DNA of 7,137 nucleotides from Chloroflexota bacterium (GCA_022573935.1 JACZTE010000045.1:1-7137), one strand, 5' to 3'; shown: positions 1 through 5,355, counted from the first letter of the stretch. Notes: generated by a model not told the origin, from the sequence alone. Translations and numbers: made by a program.

Positions 1-127
1 TACTTGCTGATTTTCCACCTCGGCAATTCAGGCACTGCCGTGGCGTCCAGCCCGGGAATCGCGCGAGGGTAGTCGGCGCCAGGGTGAACGCCTTCCCGCA
101 ATCTCCGCAGACGAACTCTTTCGCCAT
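1..127 (-). CDS. Small zinc-binding (CxxC/CxxC) protein, C-terminus cut by window edge
   Basis: The 42 visible residues begin MAKEFVCGDCGKAF and contain Cys7-x2-Cys10 and Cys32-x2-Cys35 with about 21 residues between the pairs. This is the pattern of a four-cysteine zinc ribbon or zinc finger, and the segment FPGWTPRQC sits just before the second pair. The protein runs off the left edge, so its length and any fused domain are unknown. The chosen ATG (125-127) has GGAG three bases upstream. A second in-frame ATG at 134-136 would add three residues. The gene follows the CoA-transferase stop (139-141) by 2 to 11 bases on the same strand, so the two are probably co-transcribed and perhaps translationally coupled. 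A zinc-binding role is inferred from the cysteines alone, and nothing visible gives a substrate or partner. Confidence 0.7.
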   Translation of the reverse strand, partial: MAKEFVCGDCGKAFTLAPTTLARFPGWTPRQCLNCRGGKSAS

Positions 128-138
128 CGTCTCCATCG

Positions 139-1311
139 CTAGCTGAGCAGCTCCTCGTTGTGCTCGCCGAGCAGCGGCGCCCGCCCGATATCGAGCGGTG
201 TCTCGCTCATGCGGAAAGGCGGGCCGGCGTAGGTCAGCTCGCCCGCCTCCGGGTGCTCGATGCGCTCGAAGAAGCCGCGCGACTCTAGGTGCTCGTCTTC
301 CAACAGCTCTCTGACGGAGGGCACCGGGGCGAAGGGCATGCGCAGCGCCTGCGCCATGTCGACGATCTCCTTCGCCGTGTGCTCCCGCAGCCAGGGCAGC
401 AGCAGTTCGTCGAGGTCCCGCCAACGGATCATTCGCTCGCCGAGGCTGTTGAAGAGGGGATCCTGATCGAGCTCTATGTTCTCTAGCAGGAGCGCCATGG
501 GCGAGACGGCGCCTTCACTGGTGATCCCTACCTGGGGGAAGCCTTGCGCCCCCGGAATGACGACGACGTGTCCGTCCTTGCATGGCAGGATGTCCATCGG
601 ATAGCCGAAGAGGTGCCGCGAGTAGAAGCGGCGGCGAATGGCGCCCTGGAAGGCGTACATCGCCGAGTTGTACTCGTCTGCGCAGGCGGCGGCTTCCGCC
701 AGCGACACGTCGACGTGCTGGCCGCGGCCCTCGTTCGCTCGATAGGCGAGCGCCGCCAGCGCGCCGATCCATGCGTGGATGCCGGCGATATACTCCGCGG
801 GCGTGCCGCCGGTCGAGAGGGGCTCGCGGTCGGGGTCGCCGGTGTTGTACATGATGGAGCTCATCGCCATGGCGGTGAGGCTGTTCCCCTGGTAATCCTT
901 GTACGGCCCGGTAGCGCCGAAGGCGGTCACGGTGACATAGACGAGCTGGGGGAGCTCGGCCTTCAGCTCGGCGTGGCTCAGGCCCAACTCCGCCATGCGC
1001 GACGGCCCCTCGCTCACGACGAGCACGTCGGCTTTCTGGAGCAGCCTCATCAGCAGCGTCTGGCCCGATGTCGAAGCTACGTCCAGCGTGACGCTCTTCT
1101 TGCCGGTGTTGAGATGGAGGAAGAGGCCGCTCTTCTCCTGATGGGGCCGGTCTTGCGGGAAGGGGCCTAGCCGGCGCGAGCGATCGCCTTCCGGCGGCTC
1201 GATCTTGATCACCTCGGCCCCCGCGTCGGCGAGGAGCTTGGCGCAGTACGGCCCCGCGATCCCCTGTGCGAGATCGATCACGCGTAGGTCTGAGAGAGCG
1301 CCGTCTGCCAT
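139..1311 (-). CDS. CaiB/BaiF (family III) CoA-transferase
   Basis: A 390-residue member of the family III CoA-transferases, cytoplasmic enzymes that move CoA between carboxylic acids; typical length is about 390-430. Family marks include the N-terminal LSDLRVIDLAQGIAGPYCAK segment, the GAEVIKIEPPEGDRSR motif, TAFGATGPYKDY, and AYRANEGRGQHVDVS. The usual catalytic Asp (Asp169 in formyl-CoA transferase) aligns by eye with Glu173 in TPAEYIAG (bases 793-795). The open frame extends to 1356, but that upstream ATG lies inside the predicted -10 box. The ATG at 1309-1311 has GGAGG three bases upstream and starts at the family's conserved N-terminus, so I chose it. The acyl substrate cannot be read from sequence, and no pathway neighbour narrows it. 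The zinc-finger gene follows directly and is probably in the same transcript. Confidence 0.93.
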   Translation of the reverse strand: MADGALSDLRVIDLAQGIAGPYCAKLLADAGAEVIKIEPPEGDRSRRLGPFPQDRPHQEKSGLFLHLNTGKKSVTLDVASTSGQTLLMRLLQKADVLVVSEGPSRMAELGLSHAELKAELPQLVYVTVTAFGATGPYKDYQGNSLTAMAMSSIMYNTGDPDREPLSTGGTPAEYIAGIHAWIGALAALAYRANEGRGQHVDVSLAEAAACADEYNSAMYAFQGAIRRRFYSRHLFGYPMDILPCKDGHVVVIPGAQGFPQVGITSEGAVSPMALLLENIELDQDPLFNSLGERMIRWRDLDELLLPWLREHTAKEIVDMAQALRMPFAPVPSVRELLEDEHLESRGFFERIEHPEAGELTYAGPPFRMSETPLDIGRAPLLGEHNEELLS

Positions 1312-1351
1312 GAGCCTCCAGCCACGCCGCCGGTCCGGCGACGCGATTCGC

Positions 1352-1380
1352 ATCATACACGGGCGGGGCGGCGAAGGAAA
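1352..1380 (-). promoter_or_regulatory. Predicted promoter of the CoA-transferase gene (repeat copy 1)
   Basis: On the minus strand, TTTCCT (1375-1380) is followed after 17 bases by TATGAT (1352-1357), which matches the -10 consensus at five of six positions. Transcription would start near 1345, leaving a leader of about 34 bases before the ATG at 1311. The block is a diverged copy of the elements upstream of the hydrolase and the cupredoxin. Promoter function is inferred from the hexamers and from the repeated position. Confidence 0.55.
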
Positions 1381-1443
1381 GGGGGCAGCCTTAGCAGTAG
1401 CTCAAGAAGCGGCCGCGCTTGCGCTGTCTCAATCAGCGTCGCC

Positions 1444-2745
1444 CTAGCGAGGGGTCAGGGTGAACTCGCCGCCGATATCGCTCAGGTCGTCGGCGAGCAG
1501 GTCTTCGCCCGCCGGTACTATGCCGTCCTCCACCCAGGCGATGAGCGCCTCCAGTGATGCCTCCGACTCCTCGCTCGTGAAGCCGCAGTGCTCGGGAGCT
1601 CGGACTGCGCGCTGTACCAGCAGGTCGCCGGCGCCGGCTGCCTCCGCCATCCGCCGCAGGACCTGCTGCTGGCTGATAGGAACGAAGAAGTCGCCGGTGG
1701 TGTGAACGGTGAGCAGCGGTATCTTGATCTCGCCGGTGATATTCTGTCCGGCCGTGAACGCTTCCAGGGCCTCGTTGCCGCTGGCACGGATCGCGGCGGC
1801 GTTGAACTCCTCGCTGGACACGTCGCTAAGCGGGCCCAACTCATACACTCTGTCCTGGTTGTCGAACAGCCCTATCACATCGAGTCCGGCCCCGACGGCG
1901 CTCCCGACCAGGTCCAGGTTCGGTCCCGCCCGCAGGCGAAGTCCTTCGCGAGCGAAGGGGCGGGGCCCGCCGGTCAGATCGATGACGATATTCTCGAACC
2001 GTTCGCGTGCGGCTTCATCTGTGAGTAGTGGGGCCAGGCGGTCAGCCACGAGATCGGCGGCGGGCGTAGACTCGAACTCGGCCTGCGTGACGCCGGCAAC
2101 GAATGCGGCCGCCGTGTAGGAGTCGACCAGGAATTCCAGCTCTGGCCCGCTGCCGGCGACGCCGCAGAAGCCGAGAGCGCCGTCGAAGCGGTCGGGATAG
2201 CGCTCCGCGGCGATGGCGGTGCCGCCGCCGCCCATCGAGACGCCCGTAACGTAGGTGAGCTCCGGCCGCCCGAACTGCTCCACGAACAGGTCCCAGAGGG
2301 CGGCCGACTCGTCGGCGGCAAGGCCCGGGATGAAGCTGTTGCTGCTGAAGCTGGACGCGGCCCAGGCGAAGCCCTCCTGGATCAGGTAGCCCCGGAGGCC
2401 GGGTGGGTTGTCCACCGTCAGCGTCGGCCCGAAGCCGCGGAAGCCGTGCAGGTAGACGACGAGGCGGCCGTTCCAGTCGTCCGGCATCTCGATCCGGTAG
2501 ATGCTGCCGCCGAGCCGGCCGAAGTGCGCCGTCGCCCCGGACAGCGCCTCGAAGGAAGGATCGCCGAGCTCCGCTCCCTGCGGCTCCGGGGCGAACTCCA
2601 CGGGCGACGGTATCGGCCGTGGCGTCGCTGTGACCTCCGGTGTCGTGGTGGCTTGCGGGGTCTGCGCGCTGTCGCCGCAGGCGACGGCCAGCGCGACGAG
2701 GGCGAACACGCCGATAGCGACCAGAAGACGACGCATCGCGTCCAC
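1444..2745 (-). CDS. Secreted alpha/beta-hydrolase (esterase-like) lipoprotein
   Basis: A 433-residue predicted exported hydrolase. A short basic start (MRRLL) and a hydrophobic stretch run to AVAC, with Cys23 the probable lipidated residue. A Thr/Pro-rich linker (about residues 27-55) follows, typical of surface lipoproteins. The catalytic domain shows an oxyanion-type HGF (100-102), the nucleophile elbow GVSMGG (Ser170), a likely acid in TTGDFFVP (Asp352) and a likely His in APEHCGF (His386). The layout recalls feruloyl-esterase, polyhydroxybutyrate-depolymerase or peptidase S9-like alpha/beta hydrolases; the substrate is unknown. I chose the GTG at 2743-2745 because GGAGG sits five bases upstream. 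The in-frame ATG at 2734-2736 is possible but poorly spaced (14 bases), and the longer open frame to 2784 starts inside the predicted -10 box. The A at lipobox -3 is not ideal, so a free secreted form is possible. It ends 63 bases before the next promoter module. Confidence 0.85.
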   Translation of the reverse strand: MDAMRRLLVAIGVFALVALAVACGDSAQTPQATTTPEVTATPRPIPSPVEFAPEPQGAELGDPSFEALSGATAHFGRLGGSIYRIEMPDDWNGRLVVYLHGFRGFGPTLTVDNPPGLRGYLIQEGFAWAASSFSSNSFIPGLAADESAALWDLFVEQFGRPELTYVTGVSMGGGGTAIAAERYPDRFDGALGFCGVAGSGPELEFLVDSYTAAAFVAGVTQAEFESTPAADLVADRLAPLLTDEAARERFENIVIDLTGGPRPFAREGLRLRAGPNLDLVGSAVGAGLDVIGLFDNQDRVYELGPLSDVSSEEFNAAAIRASGNEALEAFTAGQNITGEIKIPLLTVHTTGDFFVPISQQQVLRRMAEAAGAGDLLVQRAVRAPEHCGFTSEESEASLEALIAWVEDGIVPAGEDLLADDLSDIGGEFTLTPR

Positions 2746-2779
2746 AGGAACCTCCGTCCTCTCAGGTAATGCGATCGGC

Positions 2780-2809
2780 ATCATACACGGGCTGAGGCGG
2801 CGAGGGCAA
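2780..2809 (-). promoter_or_regulatory. Predicted promoter of the hydrolase gene (repeat copy 2)
   Basis: On the minus strand, TTGCCC (2804-2809), an 18-base spacer and TATGAT (2780-2785) form a sigma-70-like promoter. Transcription would begin about 40-45 bases before the GTG start, with GGAGG in the leader. Bases 2783-2813 are identical over 31 positions to 3642-3672, and the downstream side (2771-2782) resembles copy 1 at 1344-1354. Confidence 0.6.
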
Positions 2810-2827
2810 CGGGCGGGGGGCTCCGTT

Positions 2828-2890
2828 GGGTGAACTCGCCACCGATATCGCTCAGGTCATCGGCGAGCAGGTCGCAGCCTGGTAACACGA
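2828..2890 (-). pseudogene. Remnant of a tandem hydrolase paralog (3' end only)
   Basis: Bases 2828-2873 match the hydrolase 3' end (1458-1503) at 44 of 46 positions. Both differences are third-codon changes that leave the peptide DLLADDLSDIGGEFT unchanged. Just upstream the reading frame gives LVLPGC, which aligns loosely with the hydrolase's IVPAGE. Farther upstream the frame is closed by a TAG, and downstream the sequence leaves the hydrolase frame after EFT and runs into the promoter module. No start or catalytic region remains. I read this as the tail of a deleted paralog, or less likely as a local copy of the hydrolase tail inserted by recombination. Confidence 0.6.
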
Positions 2891-3045
2891 GGAGGCGGCT
2901 GGGCTAGGCGAAGCGGTAGCACGATCGGCTAATAAAGGAGGGCGGCGTCGAACCGACGAGTCGATGCGACGGCGCGAAGGGAGTCAGTTGGCCCAGGTCG
3001 ATGACAGGTGCCAGAAGGCACGCTACCGCCTCGACATCGAGGGCG

Positions 3046-3528
3046 TTACTCGACGATGACGATGCCCTGCATCCCGTGACCGCCTCCGCCGACGAGTTTG
3101 ATGCCGTCAGGTGCACCGAAGATGACGCCCTGTTGCGGTGGATGCAGCGTGCAGATGTAGACGTAGGTGCCCGGTTCGTCAAATGTTTTCGTGAACGTGT
3201 CACCCATGTCCATGATCTGAGAGTCCCAGCTCCCGTCTTTCGCCGTCACGGTATGCGGCACGCCACCATCCAGGTTCGTCCAGACGATGGGTGTGCCCGC
3301 TTGCACCTGCACCGGCTCCGGGTAGTAGGCGAAGGCGGTGATTTTGACTTCTATTGCGCCCTCCGGCACCGAGTCAACGGCTACCGATTCCTCGGCCCCA
3401 TTCCCCGATTCGTCCACGACGGCGATGGGCGCTGAGCCGTCGCTGCGCAGCGCCAGCACAAAAGCCGCTATGGCGATTGCCAACGCCGCAGCTACGGTCA
3501 ACTCCAGACGAACTCGATGCAGCATCAT
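3046..3528 (-). CDS. Membrane-anchored cupredoxin (plastocyanin-like blue-copper protein)
   Basis: A 160-residue protein. Residues 10-27 form a hydrophobic signal anchor, followed by a short acidic linker and a cupredoxin domain from about residue 58. Visible copper-ligand candidates are His92 (GVPHTVTAKDG), Cys126 and His129 (YVYICTLHP) and Met153 (GHGMQGIVIVE). The domain should face outside the membrane and carry electrons or bind copper. In most relatives the His-to-Met loop is only a few residues; here 23 residues, rich in glycine, lie between His129 and Met153. Two adjacent ATGs (3526-3528 and 3523-3525) follow AGGAGG (3533-3538) by four and seven bases; either may be used. A close promoter (TACAAT, 3547-3552) and a farther repeated module (3639-3668) lie upstream. 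No oxidase or denitrification gene is adjacent to suggest its redox partner. Confidence 0.88.
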   Translation of the reverse strand: MMLHRVRLELTVAAALAIAIAAFVLALRSDGSAPIAVVDESGNGAEESVAVDSVPEGAIEVKITAFAYYPEPVQVQAGTPIVWTNLDGGVPHTVTAKDGSWDSQIMDMGDTFTKTFDEPGTYVYICTLHPPQQGVIFGAPDGIKLVGGGGHGMQGIVIVE

Positions 3529-3546
3529 CGCACCTCCTATTGGCTG

Positions 3547-3552
3547 ATTGTA
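3547..3552 (-). promoter_or_regulatory. Extended -10 promoter candidate close to the cupredoxin gene
   Basis: On the minus strand TGGTACAAT gives a TACAAT -10 hexamer (five of six consensus positions) with an upstream TGn extension; no good -35 is seen. A transcript would start near 3540, right before AGGAGG, leaving a leader of only about 12 bases. It may act alone or beside the repeat-borne promoter about 90 bases farther upstream. Confidence 0.45.
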
Positions 3553-3638
3553 CCACGCGAGGCCACGGTTTTGGAGAGGGCCCGAGCAGTCGGCGCTCAG
3601 ACGGTGCTCATCCCACCTCTGCCCGCTCCATTTGCGCG

Positions 3639-3668
3639 TAAATACACGGGCTGAGGCGGCGAGGGCAA
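3639..3668 (-). promoter_or_regulatory. Promoter-like repeat copy 3 upstream of the cupredoxin gene
   Basis: On the minus strand, TTGCCC (3663-3668), 18 bases and TATTTA (3639-3644). Bases 3642-3672 are a perfect 31-base match to 2783-2813 in the hydrolase promoter. The -10 half lies outside the perfect repeat and is weaker than in copies 1 and 2. If used, it gives a cupredoxin leader of about 100 bases. Confidence 0.4.
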
Positions 3669-3839
3669 CGGGGCGTCGCCACCCTGTGTGAGCTCGTTCA
3701 TGGAAGCGGGCGGTAACGGGCTGTTACGGTAGTGTCGCAGGAACGGAGTCGAAGCCTCCTACCGAGACCCCCGCCTGCAGGAGCCCGCGCCGGGCTGCGC
3801 CACCACCAGTCGCACGGCACGGGCTTCCTATCGTTTGCT

Positions 3840-4721
3840 CTACAGCAGGAGCTTCTTCGGGGCGCCGCCGGAGGAGCGGCGGAAGTTGTGCACCAACAGG
3901 CGCTTGTACTTGCCCTCCTCCACCTCTTCGATAAAGCAGCGGTCTGGCCGAGAGAGCGCTTGCTCCACGCGGCGGGCCAGGTCGGTGTAAGAGCGATGGG
4001 TATCTTCGTGGATCGGGAAGACACCTTTGGCGTGGACGGCGACGGCTAGCTGGCGCTCGCAGAGGGCTAGGAGCCAGCCAAGCGTGAGCTCCGCCCAGCC
4101 GAGGTGGAAGGAGTTCTCGGCAAAGTTCAGCGCCAGCCGCCGGTTGTTCGACTCGGGCCCCACCGCCAGCAGCGTCGCACCGAAGTTTGGACGCCCCAGC
4201 TCGCTCGCCGGGCGGTAGACCCGCCGCAGCCGCGCGTCGGCGGCCAGCGTCTCGCCCGCAAAGTAGTGGCCGAGGCCGAACTCGAATGCCTTGTGCTCGA
4301 CGTTCGGTACCAGGTTGCCGGCGAGCCACTCGAGGAAGAGCTCCATCTCCGAGGCGTGGAGCTGGTGCTGGGCGGCGATGTGCTCGCAGGCCGCGCGCGC
4401 CAGCGGCGGACACGAGACGTAGGAGCCCTGGGTGGCTAGCTGGCAGGCGTCCGCCAGGGTGAGGAAGGTGCGCGACCAGAGTCCCATCAGCGCCGCGTAT
4501 GGATGCTTGCGAAAAGCGGAGGACGAGGCGTCGCGGACGATGCGGAGCTGCAGGTTCATCCCCTCCTCGAATAGGCGCAGGTCGTCACCTAGCAGGAACT
4601 GCCCCTGGCGGTACGAGTCCTGGACCGGCGGCGGCGCGTCGCTGGACGGCCGGGGCAGGGCGTACGACTGAGGGAAGGGGATAGCGGAGACTCGCTGGGC
4701 GGGAACCGGCGGTTCATTCAT
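3840..4721 (-). CDS. Conserved-looking hypothetical protein, 293 residues
   Basis: I do not recognise this family. Residues 1-38 are Pro-rich and probably disordered. Residues 40-135 look all-helical, with a segment rich in Ala and small residues (LADACQLATQGSYVSCPPLARAA) ending in an Arg-x4-Glu-His arrangement. Residues 195-235 are a second helical block with NFAENSFHLGWAELTLGW. The C-terminus is basic (KYKRLLVHNFRRSSGGAPKK). There is no signal peptide, and no stretch is hydrophobic enough to be a firm membrane helix. The helical layout loosely resembles uncharacterised HEPN- or DUF5677-like proteins, but I see no RxxxxH catalytic motif and make no functional claim. The ATG at 4719-4721 has only a weak GAGAC upstream. 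Codon use and GC-rich third positions agree with real coding. It is probably a single-gene unit, divergent from rpsT. Confidence 0.75.
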   Translation of the reverse strand: MNEPPVPAQRVSAIPFPQSYALPRPSSDAPPPVQDSYRQGQFLLGDDLRLFEEGMNLQLRIVRDASSSAFRKHPYAALMGLWSRTFLTLADACQLATQGSYVSCPPLARAACEHIAAQHQLHASEMELFLEWLAGNLVPNVEHKAFEFGLGHYFAGETLAADARLRRVYRPASELGRPNFGATLLAVGPESNNRRLALNFAENSFHLGWAELTLGWLLALCERQLAVAVHAKGVFPIHEDTHRSYTDLARRVEQALSRPDRCFIEEVEEGKYKRLLVHNFRRSSGGAPKKLLL

Positions 4722-4756
4722 CTGCTGTCTCGATACCAGGTGTTCGACCGGAGTTT

Positions 4757-4785
4757 ATCGTAATGCGCGGCGCCGAGGCGCGCAA
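4757..4785 (-). promoter_or_regulatory. Candidate promoter of the 293-residue gene
   Basis: On the minus strand, TTGCGC (4780-4785), a 17-base spacer and TACGAT (4757-4762) precede the ATG at 4721, with a predicted leader of about 28 bases. The hexamers match consensus at only three and four of six positions, so this is a tentative call. Confidence 0.35.
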
Positions 4786-4826
4786 TGGCAGGTAGTGGGG
4801 CAATTTGAATGCGCCGCGTGCTTCTC

Positions 4827-4881
4827 CGTAGGCGAGGCATTCTAGCCTCGCCGCCGCCGAGCCAGGAAGGGCTCGGCTACG
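4827..4881. repeat. Palindromic two-hairpin (REP-like) element
   Basis: An outer pair CGTA (4827-4830) / TACG (4878-4881) encloses two perfect 8-base-pair hairpins. The first is GGCGAGGC (4831-4838) with GCCTCGCC (4845-4852) and a six-base loop; the second is GCCGAGCC (4856-4863) with GGCTCGGC (4870-4877) and a six-base loop. Three bases separate the arms. The whole could fold as a three-way junction or cruciform on either strand. It lies between divergent genes and lacks T-tracts, so it is not placed as an ordinary terminator. The form recalls dispersed REP-type palindromes, but no second copy is in this window. Confidence 0.65.
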
Positions 4882-4942
4882 ATATTCAAGAGCTGCAAAC
4901 TGACCTATTACTTCAATCACGCGATGGCTGGACATAGCACCG

Positions 4943-4988
4943 GCCCTCCGTTACCATTCGTTCGTCGCTCGAAAGGAGGGCGTCTCCT
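4943..4988 (+). promoter_or_regulatory. rpsT leader with two alternative Shine-Dalgarno-sequestering helices
   Basis: The ribosome binding site AGGAGG (4974-4979) lies nine bases before the GTG start. GGAGGGC (4975-4981) is fully complementary to GCCCTCC at 4943-4949 (7 bp, 25-base loop). AGGAG (4974-4978) is also complementary to CTCCT at 4984-4988 (5 bp, 5-base loop). The two helices exclude each other and both hide the binding site. Translational self-repression of S20 is known in E. coli; its operation here is inferred. Confidence 0.4.
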
Positions 4989-5354
4989 GTGGCCCACTCA
5001 AAGCAAGCGATCAAGCGCCACCGCCAATCGCTACGGCGATTCGAGCGCAACCGTGCCCGCCGGGGCGCGGCCCGTACCGCAGTGCGCCGTGCGCGAGAGC
5101 TGATCGTGGCCGGCAACGTGGAGGAGGCGCAGGAGGCGATCCGCGCGGCCTCGGCGATCCTGGATCGCGCCGCGAGCAAGGGAGTCCTCCACCCCAACAA
5201 CGCCGCTCGCCGCAAGTCGCGGTTGGTGCGCCAGCTCCACACCGCCCAGGCCTCGCCCGCCGAGGCGTCTGCGCCTCGCAAGCGGCGAACCCGGGCGAAG
5301 AGTTCGGCGAAGTCCCGCGCCGCGGGCAAGACGGCTCGCGCCAAGAAGAGCTAA
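4989..5354 (+). CDS. rpsT: 30S ribosomal protein S20, with a basic C-terminal extension
   Basis: A 121-residue small-subunit protein that binds 16S rRNA early in assembly. The N-terminus MAHSKQAIKRHRQ and the block GVLHPNNAARRKSRLVRQL (about residues 65-83) are the family signatures, and the body is the expected three-helix, Arg/Lys-rich form. S20 is usually near 87 residues; residues from about 87 to 121 form an added low-complexity tail rich in Lys, Arg, Ala and Ser. The start is GTG at 4989-4991, giving the conserved AHSK start, with AGGAGG nine bases upstream. The gene is alone on its strand and converges on the LCP gene with a single base between stop codons. Confidence 0.95.
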   Translation: MAHSKQAIKRHRQSLRRFERNRARRGAARTAVRRARELIVAGNVEEAQEAIRAASAILDRAASKGVLHPNNAARRKSRLVRQLHTAQASPAEASAPRKRRTRAKSSAKSRAAGKTARAKKS

Positions 5355-5355
5355 G

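Larger units (their letters stand above)
2746..3045. other. Intergenic region between hydrolase and cupredoxin genes
   Basis: This 300-base gap holds the hydrolase promoter module (2780-2809) and a 46-base remnant resembling the hydrolase 3' end (2828-2873). Bases 2886-3045 show no gene, no strong promoter and no convincing terminator. A weak five-base-pair hairpin (3008-3012 with 3017-3021) just after the cupredoxin stop has no T-tract. Confidence 0.7.
3529..3839. other. Intergenic region upstream of the cupredoxin gene
   Basis: This 311-base gap contains the cupredoxin ribosome binding site, a near promoter (3547-3552) and the third copy of the promoter-like repeat (3639-3672). The rest shows only short GC-rich inverted repeats: GTAAC/GTTAC at 3713-3727, and AGCCCG/CGGGCT at 3782-3796 just after the 293-residue gene's stop. 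Neither has a T-tract, so I do not call a terminator. No gene is visible. Confidence 0.65.
4722..4988. other. Divergent intergenic region between the hypothetical gene and rpsT
   Basis: This 267-base stretch holds a minus-strand promoter candidate (4757-4785), a two-armed palindromic element (4827-4881) and the rpsT leader with its pairing options (4943-4988). A minus-strand open frame (4714-4935) spans most of it but has AT-richer codons than its neighbours and is not called as a gene. I could not pick a convincing rpsT promoter. Confidence 0.65.

Noticed and set aside
1312..1356. N-terminal extension MMRIASPDRRRGWRL of the CoA-transferase open frame
   Set aside because: The ATG at 1354-1356 lies inside the TATGAT box of the repeated promoter and has no ribosome site, so the extension is probably not translated.
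515..1360. Long open frames overlapping the CoA-transferase gene: minus strand 515-1360 and plus strand 544-1170
   Set aside because: They are other-frame shadows in GC-rich DNA. Their translations are Arg/Ala/Gly-rich with no family motifs, while the 139-1311 frame shows clear family signatures.
1407..1420. Hairpin AAGCG-GCCG-CGCTT between hydrolase stop and CoA-transferase promoter
   Set aside because: A five-base-pair stem without a T-tract is too weak to call as a terminator.
3008..3021. Small hairpin GTGCC-AGAA-GGCAC downstream of the cupredoxin gene
   Set aside because: It has only five base pairs and no T-tract, so it may be chance.
3612..3626. Mini open frame ATGAGCACCGTCTGA in the cupredoxin leader
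   Set aside because: A four-codon frame in random sequence is expected by chance, and no attenuator structure accompanies it.
1344..3672. CRISPR-like reading of the three repeated elements
   Set aside because: The copies are about 0.9-1.4 kb apart with genes between them, not regularly spaced by short unique spacers.
3782..3796. GC-rich hairpin AGCCCG-CGC-CGGGCT 44 bases after the 293-residue gene's stop
   Set aside because: It is in the right place for a terminator but has no T-tract on the minus strand, and such short GC palindromes are common in this DNA.
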